Of a DNA stretch of 64,000 nt, positions 24,813 to 34,740 are shown in pieces; the stretch's first letter is position 1, and every line of letters begins with the position of its first letter. Below the pieces are notes generated by a model. It searched no databases and was not told the origin of the DNA. It saw only the letters and a list, made by a program, of their open reading frames with translations. The stretch spans positions 274,663 through 338,662 of the forward strand of contig NZ_PVTS01000003.1 in assembly GCF_003003035.1 (NCBI RefSeq), in the 5' to 3' direction. The translations under genes were made by a program, and so were the position numbers. This stretch comes from Marinilabilia salmonicolor. Its GTDB lineage: Bacteria > Bacteroidota > Bacteroidia > Bacteroidales > Marinilabiliaceae.

Positions 24813-26045
24813 TCAACCAAAGAAAAGATATCCCAATAAAATAGCCGCAATAATTCCTGCAAAATCAGCGATAAGACCACAGGCCACTGCATGCCGGGTT
24901 TTTCGAATTCCTACTGATCCAAAATATACGGCAATCACATAAAAGGTGGTATCTGTGGCTCCCTGGACAGTGCTTGCAATGCGGCCTACGAAAGAATCAG
25001 CACCGTGGAGATTCATGGCATCCACCATCATACCGCGGGCTCCACTACCGCTCAAAGGTTTCATCAATGCGGTGGGTAAAGCACCTACAAAGTCGGTATT
25101 CAAACCAACAGCACTTATAACCCATGCAATCCCGTCAATCAATACTTCCATGGCTCCTGCTGCTCTAAAAACACCAATTCCCACTAAAATAGCAATCAGG
25201 TAAGGGATAATTTTAACGGCAATGAAAAAGCCGTCTTTAGCCCCTTCTATAAATGACTCGTAAACATTTACTTTTCGGATAACGGCCATTAGAATGAACG
25301 TAACAATGATGGAAAACAGAATAATGTTAGCTGTCAGCAGGGAAACAACCCTGATTTGCTCCCGATCGAGCAACGATAAACCGTAAATAACGGCACCGAT
25401 AAACATCCCAAGTCCTCCAAGATATCCCAAAACCACCTTATTAAACAGGTTAATTTTCTGCGCCACGGCGACCGCAATTAACCCGACAATGGTACTAAAA
25501 AATGTGGCCAATAAAATAGGAAGGAAAATATCGGCCGGATTGGCAGCTCCCATTTCTGCTCTGTAAACCATTATGGAAACGGGAATAATAGTAAGCCCCG
25601 AGGTATTCAGTACCAGAAACATTATCTGAGCATTGGATGCAGTATCCTTCTTCTCGTTGGCGGTCTGAAGCTCTTTCATGGCTTTGAGTCCCATAGGAGT
25701 GGCAGCATTGTCAAGTCCCAGCATATTGGCTGCAATATTCATCATCATGGAGCCATAAGCAGGATGATCCGGCGGCAAAGTAGGAAAAATTCGACGAAAG
25801 AACGGTCCTATGACTCTGGACATAGCCTGCACCATTCCTCCCTTCTCTCCAATACGCATCAACCCCAGCCAAAGCGTCAGCACTCCGGTCAGTCCCAAAG
25901 AAATCTCAAACCCTGTTTTGGCATAATCAAAAGTGGCATTCATCAGGTTTGAAAATACTTCCAGATCCTGAAAGAAAATCAACTTGATTAAAGCCACAAC
26001 AAATGCTATCAGAAAAAAAGCTATCCAGATATAGTTCAGCACCAT
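24813..26045 (-). CDS. SpmA-SpmB fusion, nucleoside-recognition (Gate) domain membrane protein
   Basis: The 410-residue protein has about ten membrane segments and two halves that match the spore maturation proteins SpmA and SpmB. The first half has LMRIGEKGGMVQAMSRVIGP and the second has GSGARGMMVDAMN and STVQGATDTTFYV. Bacteroidota do not sporulate, yet carry this fused form. It is probably a transporter-like membrane protein of unknown cargo. It may share a transcript with the PNPOx-like gene upstream (71 bases between them). Confidence 0.9.
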   Translation of the reverse strand: MVLNYIWIAFFLIAFVVALIKLIFFQDLEVFSNLMNATFDYAKTGFEISLGLTGVLTLWLGLMRIGEKGGMVQAMSRVIGPFFRRIFPTLPPDHPAYGSMMMNIAANMLGLDNAATPMGLKAMKELQTANEKKDTASNAQIMFLVLNTSGLTIIPVSIMVYRAEMGAANPADIFLPILLATFFSTIVGLIAVAVAQKINLFNKVVLGYLGGLGMFIGAVIYGLSLLDREQIRVVSLLTANIILFSIIVTFILMAVIRKVNVYESFIEGAKDGFFIAVKIIPYLIAILVGIGVFRAAGAMEVLIDGIAWVISAVGLNTDFVGALPTALMKPLSGSGARGMMVDAMNLHGADSFVGRIASTVQGATDTTFYVIAVYFGSVGIRKTRHAVACGLIADFAGIIAAILLGYLFFG

Positions 26046-26116
26046 AGAACAATCGGTTTAATACCGAGGAGAAGAATGCTTCAGCAAAAATTCTCCCCAT
26101 TGACCGGTATCAGAAA

Positions 26117-26599
26117 TTATTTTTTATAGGCATCATGAGGGGCGCCAAATTCTTTACAGGCAATATTGTCCACATCAATCTGCCATATTTTTACATTCTT
26201 CACTGCAGGATCGCTGTATTCAAAATGTTTGTCACTGTACTGCTTCATGATGTAATCCAGTGCCAGGCGTTTGGCATCCATTTCTTCCACAAACGTTACT
26301 TTACCCTCGGCGACCACGCTTTTTGCCTTCATCCTGTAGCTGCAGGCCACCTTAGGGTGCTGGAAGGCCAGGTCCTGTCCGACGTTAAAAGTCAAACAGA
26401 TGTGGTTATTATTTTCCAGCGCACGAACAATCCGTCCTTCCGGGGCACTGTGCAAATAAAAAACCCCCTCCTGATAACCAAAATTCATAGGAACACTGTA
26501 GGGCAATCCATTCTCATCCACCACTGCGGCAAAACAAATATCACACTGCGATATTACTTCTTCTATAAATGCTGCATCGTTATGGGTAAATGTTTTCAT
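26117..26599 (-). CDS. Pyridoxamine 5'-phosphate oxidase family protein
   Basis: The 160-residue protein is a split-barrel flavin-binding fold: CDICFAAVVDENGLPYSVPMNFGY near residues 15-38, the FYLHSAPEGRIVRALENN block, and CLTFNVGQDLAF. Similar Bacteroidota proteins are called PNPOx-like or nitroimidazole-resistance-like; the substrate is not known. It lies on the minus strand between dnaG and the SpmAB-like gene, in the same direction. Confidence 0.86.
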   Translation of the reverse strand: MKTFTHNDAAFIEEVISQCDICFAAVVDENGLPYSVPMNFGYQEGVFYLHSAPEGRIVRALENNNHICLTFNVGQDLAFQHPKVACSYRMKAKSVVAEGKVTFVEEMDAKRLALDYIMKQYSDKHFEYSDPAVKNVKIWQIDVDNIACKEFGAPHDAYKK

Positions 26600-26639
26600 G
26601 TAAAGAACTTTTTATTAAGCTTATTATTATATTTTAAAA

Positions 26640-28616
26640 CTAAACCACAGTTCTGCCACCCAGAGCCTTAGAAATAAAGATAAAGGCCTGTTGCAGATTA
26701 TTAAAATCCTGAAGCAACTCCATAAACCCGGCTTCATCTTTCTCTTCTTCCGCCTTTTTCAAAAGTTGCCGTTTTTCATCCAGGAGTATTTTTACTTTTT
26801 TCCATTTCAACTCCGTCACCACCTTGGGAACCAATTCATCTAAAAGATCTTCTTCGGTTGAAACCACTCCGAGTTTATCGTGAATACGGCTCAATGAATA
26901 CTCATGAGCTATCAAATCGGTTGCCAGGCTGCTGATGCGATTGTCGGAACTGGAGACAAAAAACCGGGAGGAGGAGAAATTCTCATTCCGAAAGTTCTCT
27001 TCGTACAACTCCATCATTCTATTGTAAAGCGGATTCACACTTTCCAGCTCATCCTGCCGTAATTCTGCAACAATATACTCACCAACAGATACTTCCCGCT
27101 TGCCATCGTCAAATTCAAATTCGCCCAGCATGGCATCGCCATATTTCAATAAAAACCGCAAAACTTCCCGCTCCTCGGCTTCAAAGGGATTGCTTGAAGA
27201 TGCTGCCTGCTTCAACATTGGATCTGAAACAGGTGCCGAAGCACTCATACCCGAATTTCCGGGTGATTGATTTTCATTATAGTGAGTCCGTTTGGAAGCA
27301 TCTTCCTGTCTTTTTTTGCGAAGCTTCCCAATCTCCATATAGAGCACTTGTTCCTCAACTTTCATGAGATTGCTGCAATCTTTCACATACTCGGTACGGG
27401 TAATGGAATCCGGAATAACAGAGATTGTACGCACAATATCCTGCACCAGACGGGCCCTGGCGATGGGATCGTCTTTGGCCTCTTCTAACAGCAAGCCTGT
27501 CTTAAACCGAATAAAATCAGTTTCGTGCTTTTGAATATATGCACGGAGAGCCTCTCCTCCGAGTTTTTTCGCATAAGAGTCAGGGTCTTCACCGTCGGGC
27601 AACAACAAAACTTTCACATTCAGCCCTTCTTCGAGTACCAGATCTATTCCCCTGAGTGAGGCTTTAATACCGGCGGCATCCCCATCAAAAATAATGGTAA
27701 GATTTTTAGAAAACCGCGCAATGAGGCGGATCTGGTCAGGAGTAAGAGCTGTCCCCGAAGAAGCAACCACATTACTAATGCCTGCCTGATGAAAAGATAA
27801 AACATCGGTATATCCTTCAACCAAAATACAACGATCCTGACGGGCTATCTCCTGACGGGCCTGATACATCCCGTAAAGAACCTTACTTTTGTGGTAAATC
27901 TCTGATTCAGGAGAGTTTAGATATTTGGCCGTCTTGGCATCGGTACGCAACACGCGACCTCCAAAGCCAATAACCTTTCCTGCCAGACTGTGAATCGGAA
28001 AAATGACCCGCCCCCGAAACCGGTCCGCCTTGTAATCATCTCGAACTATGGTGAGTCCGGTTTTTTCGAGAAAATCAAGCTTGTACCCCTGCCTCAAAGC
28101 TTCTTTGGTAAAGGCATCTCTGGATTCGGGCGAATAGCCTAATTGAAATTTCTGTATGATGTCGTCGCGGAAATTTCGTTCTCTGAAATATCCAAGACCG
28201 ACAGATTTTCCTTCGTCTGATTTATGCAACCTGTCCATAAAATAACCAGCAGCAAAAGTGGTAACCACAAGCATGCTTTCACGGTCATTCTGATGGGCCA
28301 TCTCTTCGGGAGTGAGCTCCTTCTCCTCGATGTGAATGTGAAATTTCTTCCCGAGGATTTTTATGGCTTCAATAAATGAAATCTGCTCATGATCCATCAG
28401 AAAATTCACTGCATTGCCACCCTTTCCACATCCGAAACACTTATAAATCCCTTTGTGCGGAGAAACAATAAATGAAGGCGTTTTTTCATTATGAAAAGGG
28501 CACAATCCAATGTAATTAATCCCGCGTCTTTTGAGGTTAATAAACTCGGAGACTACTTCTGTAATCTGGCCCTGAGCTGTCTCCATTACCTTGTCTATGG
28601 TACCCTTATCTATCAT
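26640..28616 (-). CDS. dnaG: DNA primase
   Basis: DnaG makes the RNA primers for DNA replication. The 658-residue protein has the N-terminal CHC2 zinc finger (CPFHNEKTPSF at about 39-49 and CFGCGKGG at about 60-67), the catalytic core with RFRGRVIFPI and the TOPRIM motifs EGYTDVLSFHQAG and IIFDGDAAG, and a C-terminal helicase-binding region of about 200 residues. Length is standard. It is transcribed on the minus strand, which is the leading strand if the origin lies near 61 kb as proposed. It is divergent from the sirtuin gene. Confidence 0.97.
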   Translation of the reverse strand: MIDKGTIDKVMETAQGQITEVVSEFINLKRRGINYIGLCPFHNEKTPSFIVSPHKGIYKCFGCGKGGNAVNFLMDHEQISFIEAIKILGKKFHIHIEEKELTPEEMAHQNDRESMLVVTTFAAGYFMDRLHKSDEGKSVGLGYFRERNFRDDIIQKFQLGYSPESRDAFTKEALRQGYKLDFLEKTGLTIVRDDYKADRFRGRVIFPIHSLAGKVIGFGGRVLRTDAKTAKYLNSPESEIYHKSKVLYGMYQARQEIARQDRCILVEGYTDVLSFHQAGISNVVASSGTALTPDQIRLIARFSKNLTIIFDGDAAGIKASLRGIDLVLEEGLNVKVLLLPDGEDPDSYAKKLGGEALRAYIQKHETDFIRFKTGLLLEEAKDDPIARARLVQDIVRTISVIPDSITRTEYVKDCSNLMKVEEQVLYMEIGKLRKKRQEDASKRTHYNENQSPGNSGMSASAPVSDPMLKQAASSSNPFEAEEREVLRFLLKYGDAMLGEFEFDDGKREVSVGEYIVAELRQDELESVNPLYNRMMELYEENFRNENFSSSRFFVSSSDNRISSLATDLIAHEYSLSRIHDKLGVVSTEEDLLDELVPKVVTELKWKKVKILLDEKRQLLKKAEEEKDEAGFMELLQDFNNLQQAFIFISKALGGRTVV

Positions 28617-28750
28617 TCTCCACTATGAGATTATTTTGTCCACAATATATTTTGTAGTTCGTCAAAGTTAAAAAAAATCGGTCGTCCTTCATTTTCTTTT
28701 CAAGCGGATAAATTTTATTTTTAATGTGTGCACAAATTATCACATCAGCC

Positions 28751-29443
28751 ATGACAAAAAAATTAGTAGTCCTATCCGGTTCCGGAATCAGCGCAGAGAG
28801 CGGAATCCAAACATTTCGTGACATGGGCGGATTGTGGGAGCAATACGACATTACAGAGGTAGCCTCTCCACAGGCCTGGGAAGGCAACCGCCAATTGGTT
28901 CTTGATTTCTACAATCAGCGCCGCAGGCAACTCTTTCAATGCATCCCCAATTCTGCGCATTATGCACTTGCTGAACTTGAAAACCACTTCAAAATCAACA
29001 TCATAACCCAGAACGTTGATGACCTGCATGAGAGAGCCGGCAGCACCAATGTTCTGCATCTACACGGAGAGTTAAAAAAGGTACGCAGCACCATCGATCC
29101 ATCACTTGTTTACGAATTGGATCACTGGGAACTGAAAGAAGGAGATATCTGCGAAAAAGGTTCCCAATTAAGACCTCACATTGTTTGGTTTGGCGAACCG
29201 GTGGAAGCCATCAAGGAAGCTGCTGAAATTGCCTCAACAGCAGACATTTTCCTGGTTATAGGAACCTCTCTTTCGGTCTATCCTGCAGCAGGACTCATCG
29301 ATTTTGTCCCCCCGGAAGTTCCGGTTTTCATTATTGACCCAGGTTCCCCGGCCTATATATCATCAACAAATATTGAAGTTATAAAAGAGAAAGCCACCAA
29401 AGGAATGGAAATCCTGAAAGACCGGTTAAAATCGCTGGCTTAG
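28751..29443 (+). CDS. SIR2 family NAD-dependent protein deacylase
   Basis: I choose the ATG at 28751 because the NAD-binding segment LVVLSGSGISAESGIQTFRD begins directly after it. The 230-residue protein has TQNVDDLHERAG, the catalytic His in LHLHGEL and the PHIVWFGE motif. The four zinc cysteines seen in E. coli CobB are missing (only one Cys in the equivalent region, near GDICEKGSQ), so structural zinc is absent; this is usual for Bacteroidota members. It removes acyl groups from protein lysines using NAD. Confidence 0.9.
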   Translation: MTKKLVVLSGSGISAESGIQTFRDMGGLWEQYDITEVASPQAWEGNRQLVLDFYNQRRRQLFQCIPNSAHYALAELENHFKINIITQNVDDLHERAGSTNVLHLHGELKKVRSTIDPSLVYELDHWELKEGDICEKGSQLRPHIVWFGEPVEAIKEAAEIASTADIFLVIGTSLSVYPAAGLIDFVPPEVPVFIIDPGSPAYISSTNIEVIKEKATKGMEILKDRLKSLA

Positions 29444-29481
29444 TTTTTCTGTTCTTGTAATTTCAACGGAAAAAGCCACCC

Positions 29482-30357
29482 CTATTTCTTCAACGCTTCG
29501 GCCCCGGAAGTTATTTCGATAAGCTCATTGGTAATGGCCGTCTGGCGTGCTTTATTATACGATAATTGCAGGTCTTTAATCAAATCCGTAGCATTATCGG
29601 TGGCCTTATGCATAGAAGTCATACGTGCTCCGTGCTCCGAGGCAATAGAGTCCAAAACCACCTGATAAAACAAGGATCGCAACGTTTTTGGCATCAAATC
29701 ATTGACAATCGTTTGCCGATCGGGTTCCAGAATATATTTCGAAATAGGCTTATCTCGTTTAACTTCGGGAATGGCAATGGGTAAAAATTGCTGTACCTGT
29801 ACCTGCTGAACAGCCGCATTAATAAACTCATTATACACCACAATGGATCTTTTCAATATACCCAAGTCGTATTCATCCAGTAACTCTTCGGCAAGCATAG
29901 AAATCTTTTCAAACGATGGGTCCACCAATTGACCTTCCTCTCTAATGTGGGGAATAATATTTCTGGCCCGCAACATTTTCCAGGCCTGCTTTCCAAGCAC
30001 CCGAATCTCCACATCTCCATTCTTGTATTCTTCGCGAAGATCAGTCTTCAGCAGGTTCTGTACTGCCTTTACCACATTGCTGTTAAAAGCACCGCACAAT
30101 CCTCTGTTGGACGCGATAACCCACAACACCACTTTATCCCCTTTGCCAGGCATGGTGTAGTTAATTTTCACATCCTCACGGGCCGAAACCATATCATTAA
30201 TAATCCCCAGAAGGTGCGAAGTATATGGTCTGATATGATCCACATCATCCTGTGCCTTCTTCAAACGGGCTGCAGAAACCATTTTCATGGCACTGGTAAC
30301 CTGCCGGGTGGTTTTAATGGCCCCAATACGTGTGCGTATGTCTTTTAAATTTGCCAT
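29482..30357 (-). CDS. atpG: ATP synthase F1 gamma subunit
   Basis: The central rotor shaft. The 291-residue protein has the paired N- and C-terminal helices: LKDIRTRIGAIKTTRQVTSAMKMVSAARLKKA at the start (positions 4-35) and MHKATDNATDLIKDLQLSYNKARQTAITNELIEI near the end, plus the SNRGLCGAFN motif. It is the last visible gene of the operon, 7 bases after atpA. Confidence 0.97.
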   Translation of the reverse strand: MANLKDIRTRIGAIKTTRQVTSAMKMVSAARLKKAQDDVDHIRPYTSHLLGIINDMVSAREDVKINYTMPGKGDKVVLWVIASNRGLCGAFNSNVVKAVQNLLKTDLREEYKNGDVEIRVLGKQAWKMLRARNIIPHIREEGQLVDPSFEKISMLAEELLDEYDLGILKRSIVVYNEFINAAVQQVQVQQFLPIAIPEVKRDKPISKYILEPDRQTIVNDLMPKTLRSLFYQVVLDSIASEHGARMTSMHKATDNATDLIKDLQLSYNKARQTAITNELIEITSGAEALKK

Positions 30358-30364
30358 CTATAAA

Positions 30365-31954
30365 TTAGTCTTCCTTATCTTCACTAAAATGAGCTGCCAC
30401 ATCAAGTGCTACTTTCTCAAGTTTCTTAGTAATCTCCTCATCCAGATTTCCTTTGAGGATACCCTTCAGAACCTCATTGTGTCGTACTTCCAGAGTTTCA
30501 ATAAACTCACGCTCAAAATCTTTCACCTTATCCATGGGCACATCTTTCAATAACCCCTTGGTTCCGCAGTAGATAATGGCTACTTGCTGCTCCACTTTAA
30601 CCGGTTTGTACTGAGCCTGCTTGAGCAACTCCACGTTTTTGCGCCCTTTGTCCAGGACAGCCATGGTAGCAGGATCCAAATCGGAACCAAATTTTGAAAA
30701 GGCTTCCAGTTCCCGATACTGAGCCTGATCAAGCTTCAATGTACCGGCTACTTTCTTCATCGGTTTAATCTGGGCATTTCCTCCAACTCTGGAAACTGAA
30801 ATTCCCACATTAATTGCCGGACGCACCCCCGCATTAAACAAATTGTTTTCCAGGAATATCTGCCCGTCTGTAATAGAAATTACGTTTGTGGGTATATAAG
30901 CAGACACATCTCCTGCCTGGGTTTCAATAATTGGCAAAGCAGTAAGTGTCCCGCCCCCTTTTACCAGGTGCTTTATGGCTTCAGGTATGTCGTTCATTTG
31001 AGCCGCTACTTTATCAGACTCAATAATCTTGGCAGCACGCTCCAGCAATCTTGAATGCAAATAAAAGATATCACCAGGAAAAGCTTCACGTCCGGGTGGA
31101 CGACGAAGAAGAAGCGAAACCTCGCGGTATGAAACCGACTGCTTGGACAAGTCATCATAAATAATCAGGGAATGCCTTCCAGTGTCGCGGAAAAACTCAC
31201 CAATAGCTGTGCCGGCAAAAGGTGCATAAAATTGCATAGCTGCAGGCTCGGAAGCAGAAGCAGAAACCACAATGGTGTAATCCATGGCACCATGTTTCTG
31301 CAAAGTATTCACAATCTGTGCCACGGTAGAGCCTTTTTGCCCAATAGCTACGTAAATACAATAGACAGGATTTCCTGCTTCATAAAATGGTTTCTGATTG
31401 ATGATGGTATCAATGGCAATTGCTGTCTTTCCTGTTTGGCGGTCGCCAATAATCAACTCACGTTGCCCACGACCGATGGGGGTCATGGCATCAATGGCTT
31501 TCAGTCCGGTTTGCAATGGTTCTTTTACCGGCTGACGATAGATTACCTGGGGTGCTTTTCGTTCAATGGGCATTTCAAACAAGTCACCCCCCAGAGAACC
31601 TTTCCCGTCGATGGGTTCACCAAGCGTGTTCAGCACTCTTCCCACCATACTGTCACCAACCTTGATGGAAGCAATACGTCCGGTACGCCGCACCACATCG
31701 CCTTCACTTACCAGATGAGAATCACCAAATAAAACGACTCCCACACTGTCAGCTTCCAGGTTCAGCACCACCCCCATACAATTATCAAACTCCACCAACT
31801 CATTGGATTGGGCATTGGATAAACCATATACCCGGGCAATGCCGTCACCCACCTGCAACACCGTACCTACCTCTTCAAGTTCTGTGGCAGATTGAAATCC
31901 TTCAATTTCTTTTTTTAATAGTTCGGATACTTCCGAAGGACGAATTTGTTCCAT
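30365..31954 (-). CDS. atpA: ATP synthase F1 alpha subunit
   Basis: The 529-residue protein has the Walker A motif GDRQTGKTA (about 170-178), the [11 protein letters not shown]alker B region, [26 protein letters not shown] (positions about 300-325) and the visual-arginine region [16 protein letters not shown]. It forms the F1 hexamer with the beta subunit, whose gene is not in the window. atpH precedes it by 11 bases. Confidence 0.98.
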   Translation of the reverse strand: MEQIRPSEVSELLKKEIEGFQSATELEEVGTVLQVGDGIARVYGLSNAQSNELVEFDNCMGVVLNLEADSVGVVLFGDSHLVSEGDVVRRTGRIASIKVGDSMVGRVLNTLGEPIDGKGSLGGDLFEMPIERKAPQVIYRQPVKEPLQTGLKAIDAMTPIGRGQRELIIGDRQTGKTAIAIDTIINQKPFYEAGNPVYCIYVAIGQKGSTVAQIVNTLQKHGAMDYTIVVSASASEPAAMQFYAPFAGTAIGEFFRDTGRHSLIIYDDLSKQSVSYREVSLLLRRPPGREAFPGDIFYLHSRLLERAAKIIESDKVAAQMNDIPEAIKHLVKGGGTLTALPIIETQAGDVSAYIPTNVISITDGQIFLENNLFNAGVRPAINVGISVSRVGGNAQIKPMKKVAGTLKLDQAQYRELEAFSKFGSDLDPATMAVLDKGRKNVELLKQAQYKPVKVEQQVAIIYCGTKGLLKDVPMDKVKDFEREFIETLEVRHNEVLKGILKGNLDEEITKKLEKVALDVAAHFSEDKED

Positions 31955-31965
31955 ACCGGATATTT

Positions 31966-32502
31966 TTAACTCACTATTTTCTTTTTCAACATTTTTATCT
32001 GATGAGCAATGCTATTGTCAACAATCTTATCATCAACCAGCATGATAATTCCCCCGATAATTTCGGGTTTAACTTGAACAACCATCTCTATCGGACCATT
32101 GAATTCCCTCTCAAGAAAGCTTTGCAGCTCTTTCAAATAATCTTCCTCAAAAGCAACGGCAGTAATAATCTTCACGCTATGTATGCCTTTGTGCCGCTTA
32201 TAAAGCTCTTTAAAAAACCTAAGTATATCAGGCAATAACGACTCCCTGTTTTTATCTACAACCATCTCCACAAAACGCATTACCAAAGGATGTAATTCCT
32301 TTGCCAAAACATTTCTAAGGGTTTCTTTTTTACGGGATGCCTTAATAACCGGGTTATTCATAAAAGCACAAAAATCCCTGACACTAAGACATTGCTCTTG
32401 TAAAACAGCCACGTCCTTTTCAAAACGGTCAAGATCATTCTTCTCTTTTCCGAGTTCAAAAAGTGCGGTTGCATATCTTACTGTTATGGGACCTCTGTTC
32501 AT
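31966..32502 (-). CDS. atpH: ATP synthase F1 delta subunit
   Basis: The 178-residue protein links F1 to the peripheral stalk. It starts with [22 protein letters not shown], typical of the delta N-terminal helical domain, and has the C-terminal [24 protein letters not shown] motif of the family. Normally it follows atpF within a few bases; here 245 bases holding two palindromic elements separate them. Confidence 0.95.
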   Translation of the reverse strand: MNRGPITVRYATALFELGKEKNDLDRFEKDVAVLQEQCLSVRDFCAFMNNPVIKASRKKETLRNVLAKELHPLVMRFVEMVVDKNRESLLPDILRFFKELYKRHKGIHSVKIITAVAFEEDYLKELQSFLEREFNGPIEMVVQVKPEIIGGIIMLVDDKIVDNSIAHQIKMLKKKIVS

Positions 32503-32519
32503 TCCGTTTTAATTCCTTT

Positions 32520-32580
32520 TCGTCAATGACTGTTTTCAAGATAAAACCAACGCCGTAATTGGCGTTTTCTTGCAAGCCCT
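32520..32580. repeat. Fragment of the 123-bp palindromic element
   Basis: AATGACTGTTTTCAAG and AACGCCGTAATTGGCGTTTT followed by CTTGCAA align with the right half of the element at 58746-58868. It sits directly left of a full copy, so two elements lie side by side here. Confidence 0.6.
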
Positions 32581-32625
32581 AATTAGTGCCTGTACATAAA
32601 CTCAGCAAAATTTGTTTTTTAGGCT

Positions 32626-32748
32626 GTGTCTGTTCAGAAGGTGCCAGTTAAAAGGCTTGCGAAGTCCGAAAATACGGAGTTTACTTATCGTAAATGAGTA
32701 CTTTTCGGACAAGCGTAACGCAGTAAATGGTACTTTATGGACAGAAAC
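32626..32748. repeat. Complete 123-bp MITE-like palindromic element inside the ATP synthase operon
   Basis: The ends are imperfect inverted repeats: GTGTCTGTTCAGAAGGTGCC on the left and the inverted GTTTCTGTCCATAAAGTACC on the right. The interior pairs as a long hairpin (GTCCGAAAA with TTTTCGGAC; TTTAC with GTAAA). It ends exactly at the atpF stop codon. Copies: 716-777 (internally deleted, inverted), 58746-58868 (diverged), 32520-32580 (fragment) and perhaps 3006-3131. Confidence 0.8.
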
Positions 32749-33242
32749 TAATTAAAATTCATCTCGTTGAGATAAGCATTAATAACCTTCTTCTGCTTTT
32801 CCTCCCCTGATAACTCTTCCTTCAATATTTTCTCTGCTATCTCAACAGAGAGATTTCCGATGGTTTTCCTGATTTCGAGCATGGCATCTTTTCGTTGCAT
32901 CTCAATATCACGACTTGCTTTTTCAAGCATCCGCTGTACCTCTTCCCGGGCTTCATTCCGGGCCTCCTCGATTATTTCACTCTTCACCTGACGAGCTTCT
33001 TTCAAAATTAAATCCCTCTCTTTTCGGGCTTCATCAATAACCTTTTTTCGTTGGTGCTCCATCTGTTCTGCCTCTTCCTTTGCCTTTTTGGCATCTTCAA
33101 GAGCAAAATGGATGGTTTCCTCACGAACCTTAAGGGCCCGCAGAATAGATGGCCATGCATACTTACGCAATATAACCAAAAGAATTACAAACGTCAGGGA
33201 TGTCCAGAAAACCAATCCGGGACTGGGGGTCAATAGTTCCAT
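32748..33242 (-). CDS. atpF: ATP synthase Fo b subunit
   Basis: The 164-residue protein has an N-terminal membrane anchor (about residues 6-27, SPGLVFWTSLTFVILLVILR) and a long charged coiled coil (40-150) forming the peripheral stalk. Its stop codon TAG shares a base with the end of the palindromic element, so the insertion lies exactly at the gene's 3' end. A gap of 199 bases separates it from atpE. Confidence 0.95.
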   Translation of the reverse strand: MELLTPSPGLVFWTSLTFVILLVILRKYAWPSILRALKVREETIHFALEDAKKAKEEAEQMEHQRKKVIDEARKERDLILKEARQVKSEIIEEARNEAREEVQRMLEKASRDIEMQRKDAMLEIRKTIGNLSVEIAEKILKEELSGEEKQKKVINAYLNEMNFN

Positions 33243-33441
33243 AAATACATCTTTGGATTAAACCCAAGTGATAAAAGTTTCAATAGAACAAACTAAGATT
33301 TTTATTGAATTCTTTCTATTTCAAGAAATCTCTATACACATAGCCAAAGCTAGGCTGAAAAAGATTAACCAATAAAAAAGAGAAACATCGCAAAAATTAG
33401 TTCGGAATATTAAAATTCTTTACACTATTGATAAAAAACAT

Positions 33442-33651
33442 TTAGTCAACCAACCAGGCAACTACAATAGCAAAAAGGGAAACACCTTCAATAAGTGCGG
33501 CTGCCACAATCATTGCAGTCTGAATCTTAGAACTCATTTCGGGCTGACGGCTCATCGATTCAATAGCCGATTGTCCAATTTTCCCGATACCAAGGCCTGC
33601 GCCTAAAACAATAATTCCCAATCCTACTGCAGTAAAAGACATAGCTTCCAT
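33442..33651 (-). CDS. atpE: ATP synthase Fo c subunit
   Basis: The 69-residue hairpin of two membrane helices forms the rotor ring. The polar loop SRQPE is at residues 34-38 and the ion-binding glutamate is E55 in AALIEGVSLFAIV. The residues around it (Gly, Val after Glu; no Gln at the helix-1 site paired with Ser-Thr) do not fit the sodium-binding signature, so a proton ring is likely. Confidence 0.96.
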   Translation of the reverse strand: MEAMSFTAVGLGIIVLGAGLGIGKIGQSAIESMSRQPEMSSKIQTAMIVAAALIEGVSLFAIVVAWLVD

Positions 33652-33669
33652 ATTATTTATTTTTATATG

Positions 33670-34740
33670 TTAATGTTCTGATTTCGTTGTACTCATTCCA
33701 ATAAACAGTGCTGTAAGCAATGTGAAAATATACGCTTGCAAAACAGCGACCAGCAATTCAAGCAAAAACATCACTAAAGATAATAAAATTGATACCGGTG
33801 CAATGTATATGGATTTGATAATAAATATAATGGATATCAAACTCAAAATAATAATGTGTCCGGCTGTGATGTTGGCAAACAAACGAATCATCAAGGCAAA
33901 AGGCTTCGTAAAGATGCCTATAAACTCAAGAGGTACAAGCAATATTTTTATGGGGAAAGGCATTCCCGGAGCAAGAAAAATATGCTTCCAGTAATCCTTA
34001 ACGGCAAAAACATTAATCACCAGAAAAGAAAAAACGGCCAGTGTTGCGGTGAAGCTGATGTTGCCTGACAAGTTACTGCCTCCAGGGAAAAAGGGGATAA
34101 TACCGATCAAATTGTTTATCCAGATAAAAAAGAACATGGTAAGCAGAAACGGAACGAACTTATCGGCTTTATCCTTTGCAATCTGACTGCGGGCAATGTC
34201 GTCCCGGACAAACAAAATTAGTGGTTCTAAAACCGCTCTGAATCCACGCGCCGGAGCAATTCCGTGCCGGGCGTAAGCCTTCCCTGCCGAAAGAAACATC
34301 AAAAGCAAGAGCGCCATTGACAATATCATGCTGGCAACATTCTTGGTAATGGAAAAATCCAGTGGTGAAGCATTCCGAATGTTACCCTCCGCATCCATTT
34401 CCAATTCTCCCTCATCCCCGGTAATGTAAAACTGCTCTTCATGTAAAATCACATAATCATTCCCCAGTTGCTGTGGTTCCTGTTCATGATAAAAATGTCC
34501 GGAAGAAAAAAACCATAAGGAATTGTTGTGCCACAAGATAACGGGCAATGGAACATTGATATGAACTTCATGCCCACGACTATTGGTATAATCAACTACA
34601 TGCCATTGATGAGCATCGCTGATGTGATCCATAATCAGACCAAAAGCATCCACCGGTTCATCCGGTGACTGAGGCTCTCCTGACGCCTGAGTACTGAAAC
34701 TACCCAGTAAAAGAAAAAATATCAGTATAATTTTCTTCAA
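33670..34740 (-). CDS. atpB: ATP synthase Fo a subunit
   Basis: The 356-residue protein has a signal peptide (1-20), then a periplasmic N-terminal domain of about 120 residues typical of Bacteroidota AtpB, then five or six membrane helices. The essential arginine lies in FALMIRLFANITAGHII near residue 290. With c it forms the ion channel. 18 bases separate it from atpE. Confidence 0.96.
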   Translation of the reverse strand: MKKIILIFFLLLGSFSTQASGEPQSPDEPVDAFGLIMDHISDAHQWHVVDYTNSRGHEVHINVPLPVILWHNNSLWFFSSGHFYHEQEPQQLGNDYVILHEEQFYITGDEGELEMDAEGNIRNASPLDFSITKNVASMILSMALLLLMFLSAGKAYARHGIAPARGFRAVLEPLILFVRDDIARSQIAKDKADKFVPFLLTMFFFIWINNLIGIIPFFPGGSNLSGNISFTATLAVFSFLVINVFAVKDYWKHIFLAPGMPFPIKILLVPLEFIGIFTKPFALMIRLFANITAGHIIILSLISIIFIIKSIYIAPVSILLSLVMFLLELLVAVLQAYIFTLLTALFIGMSTTKSEH

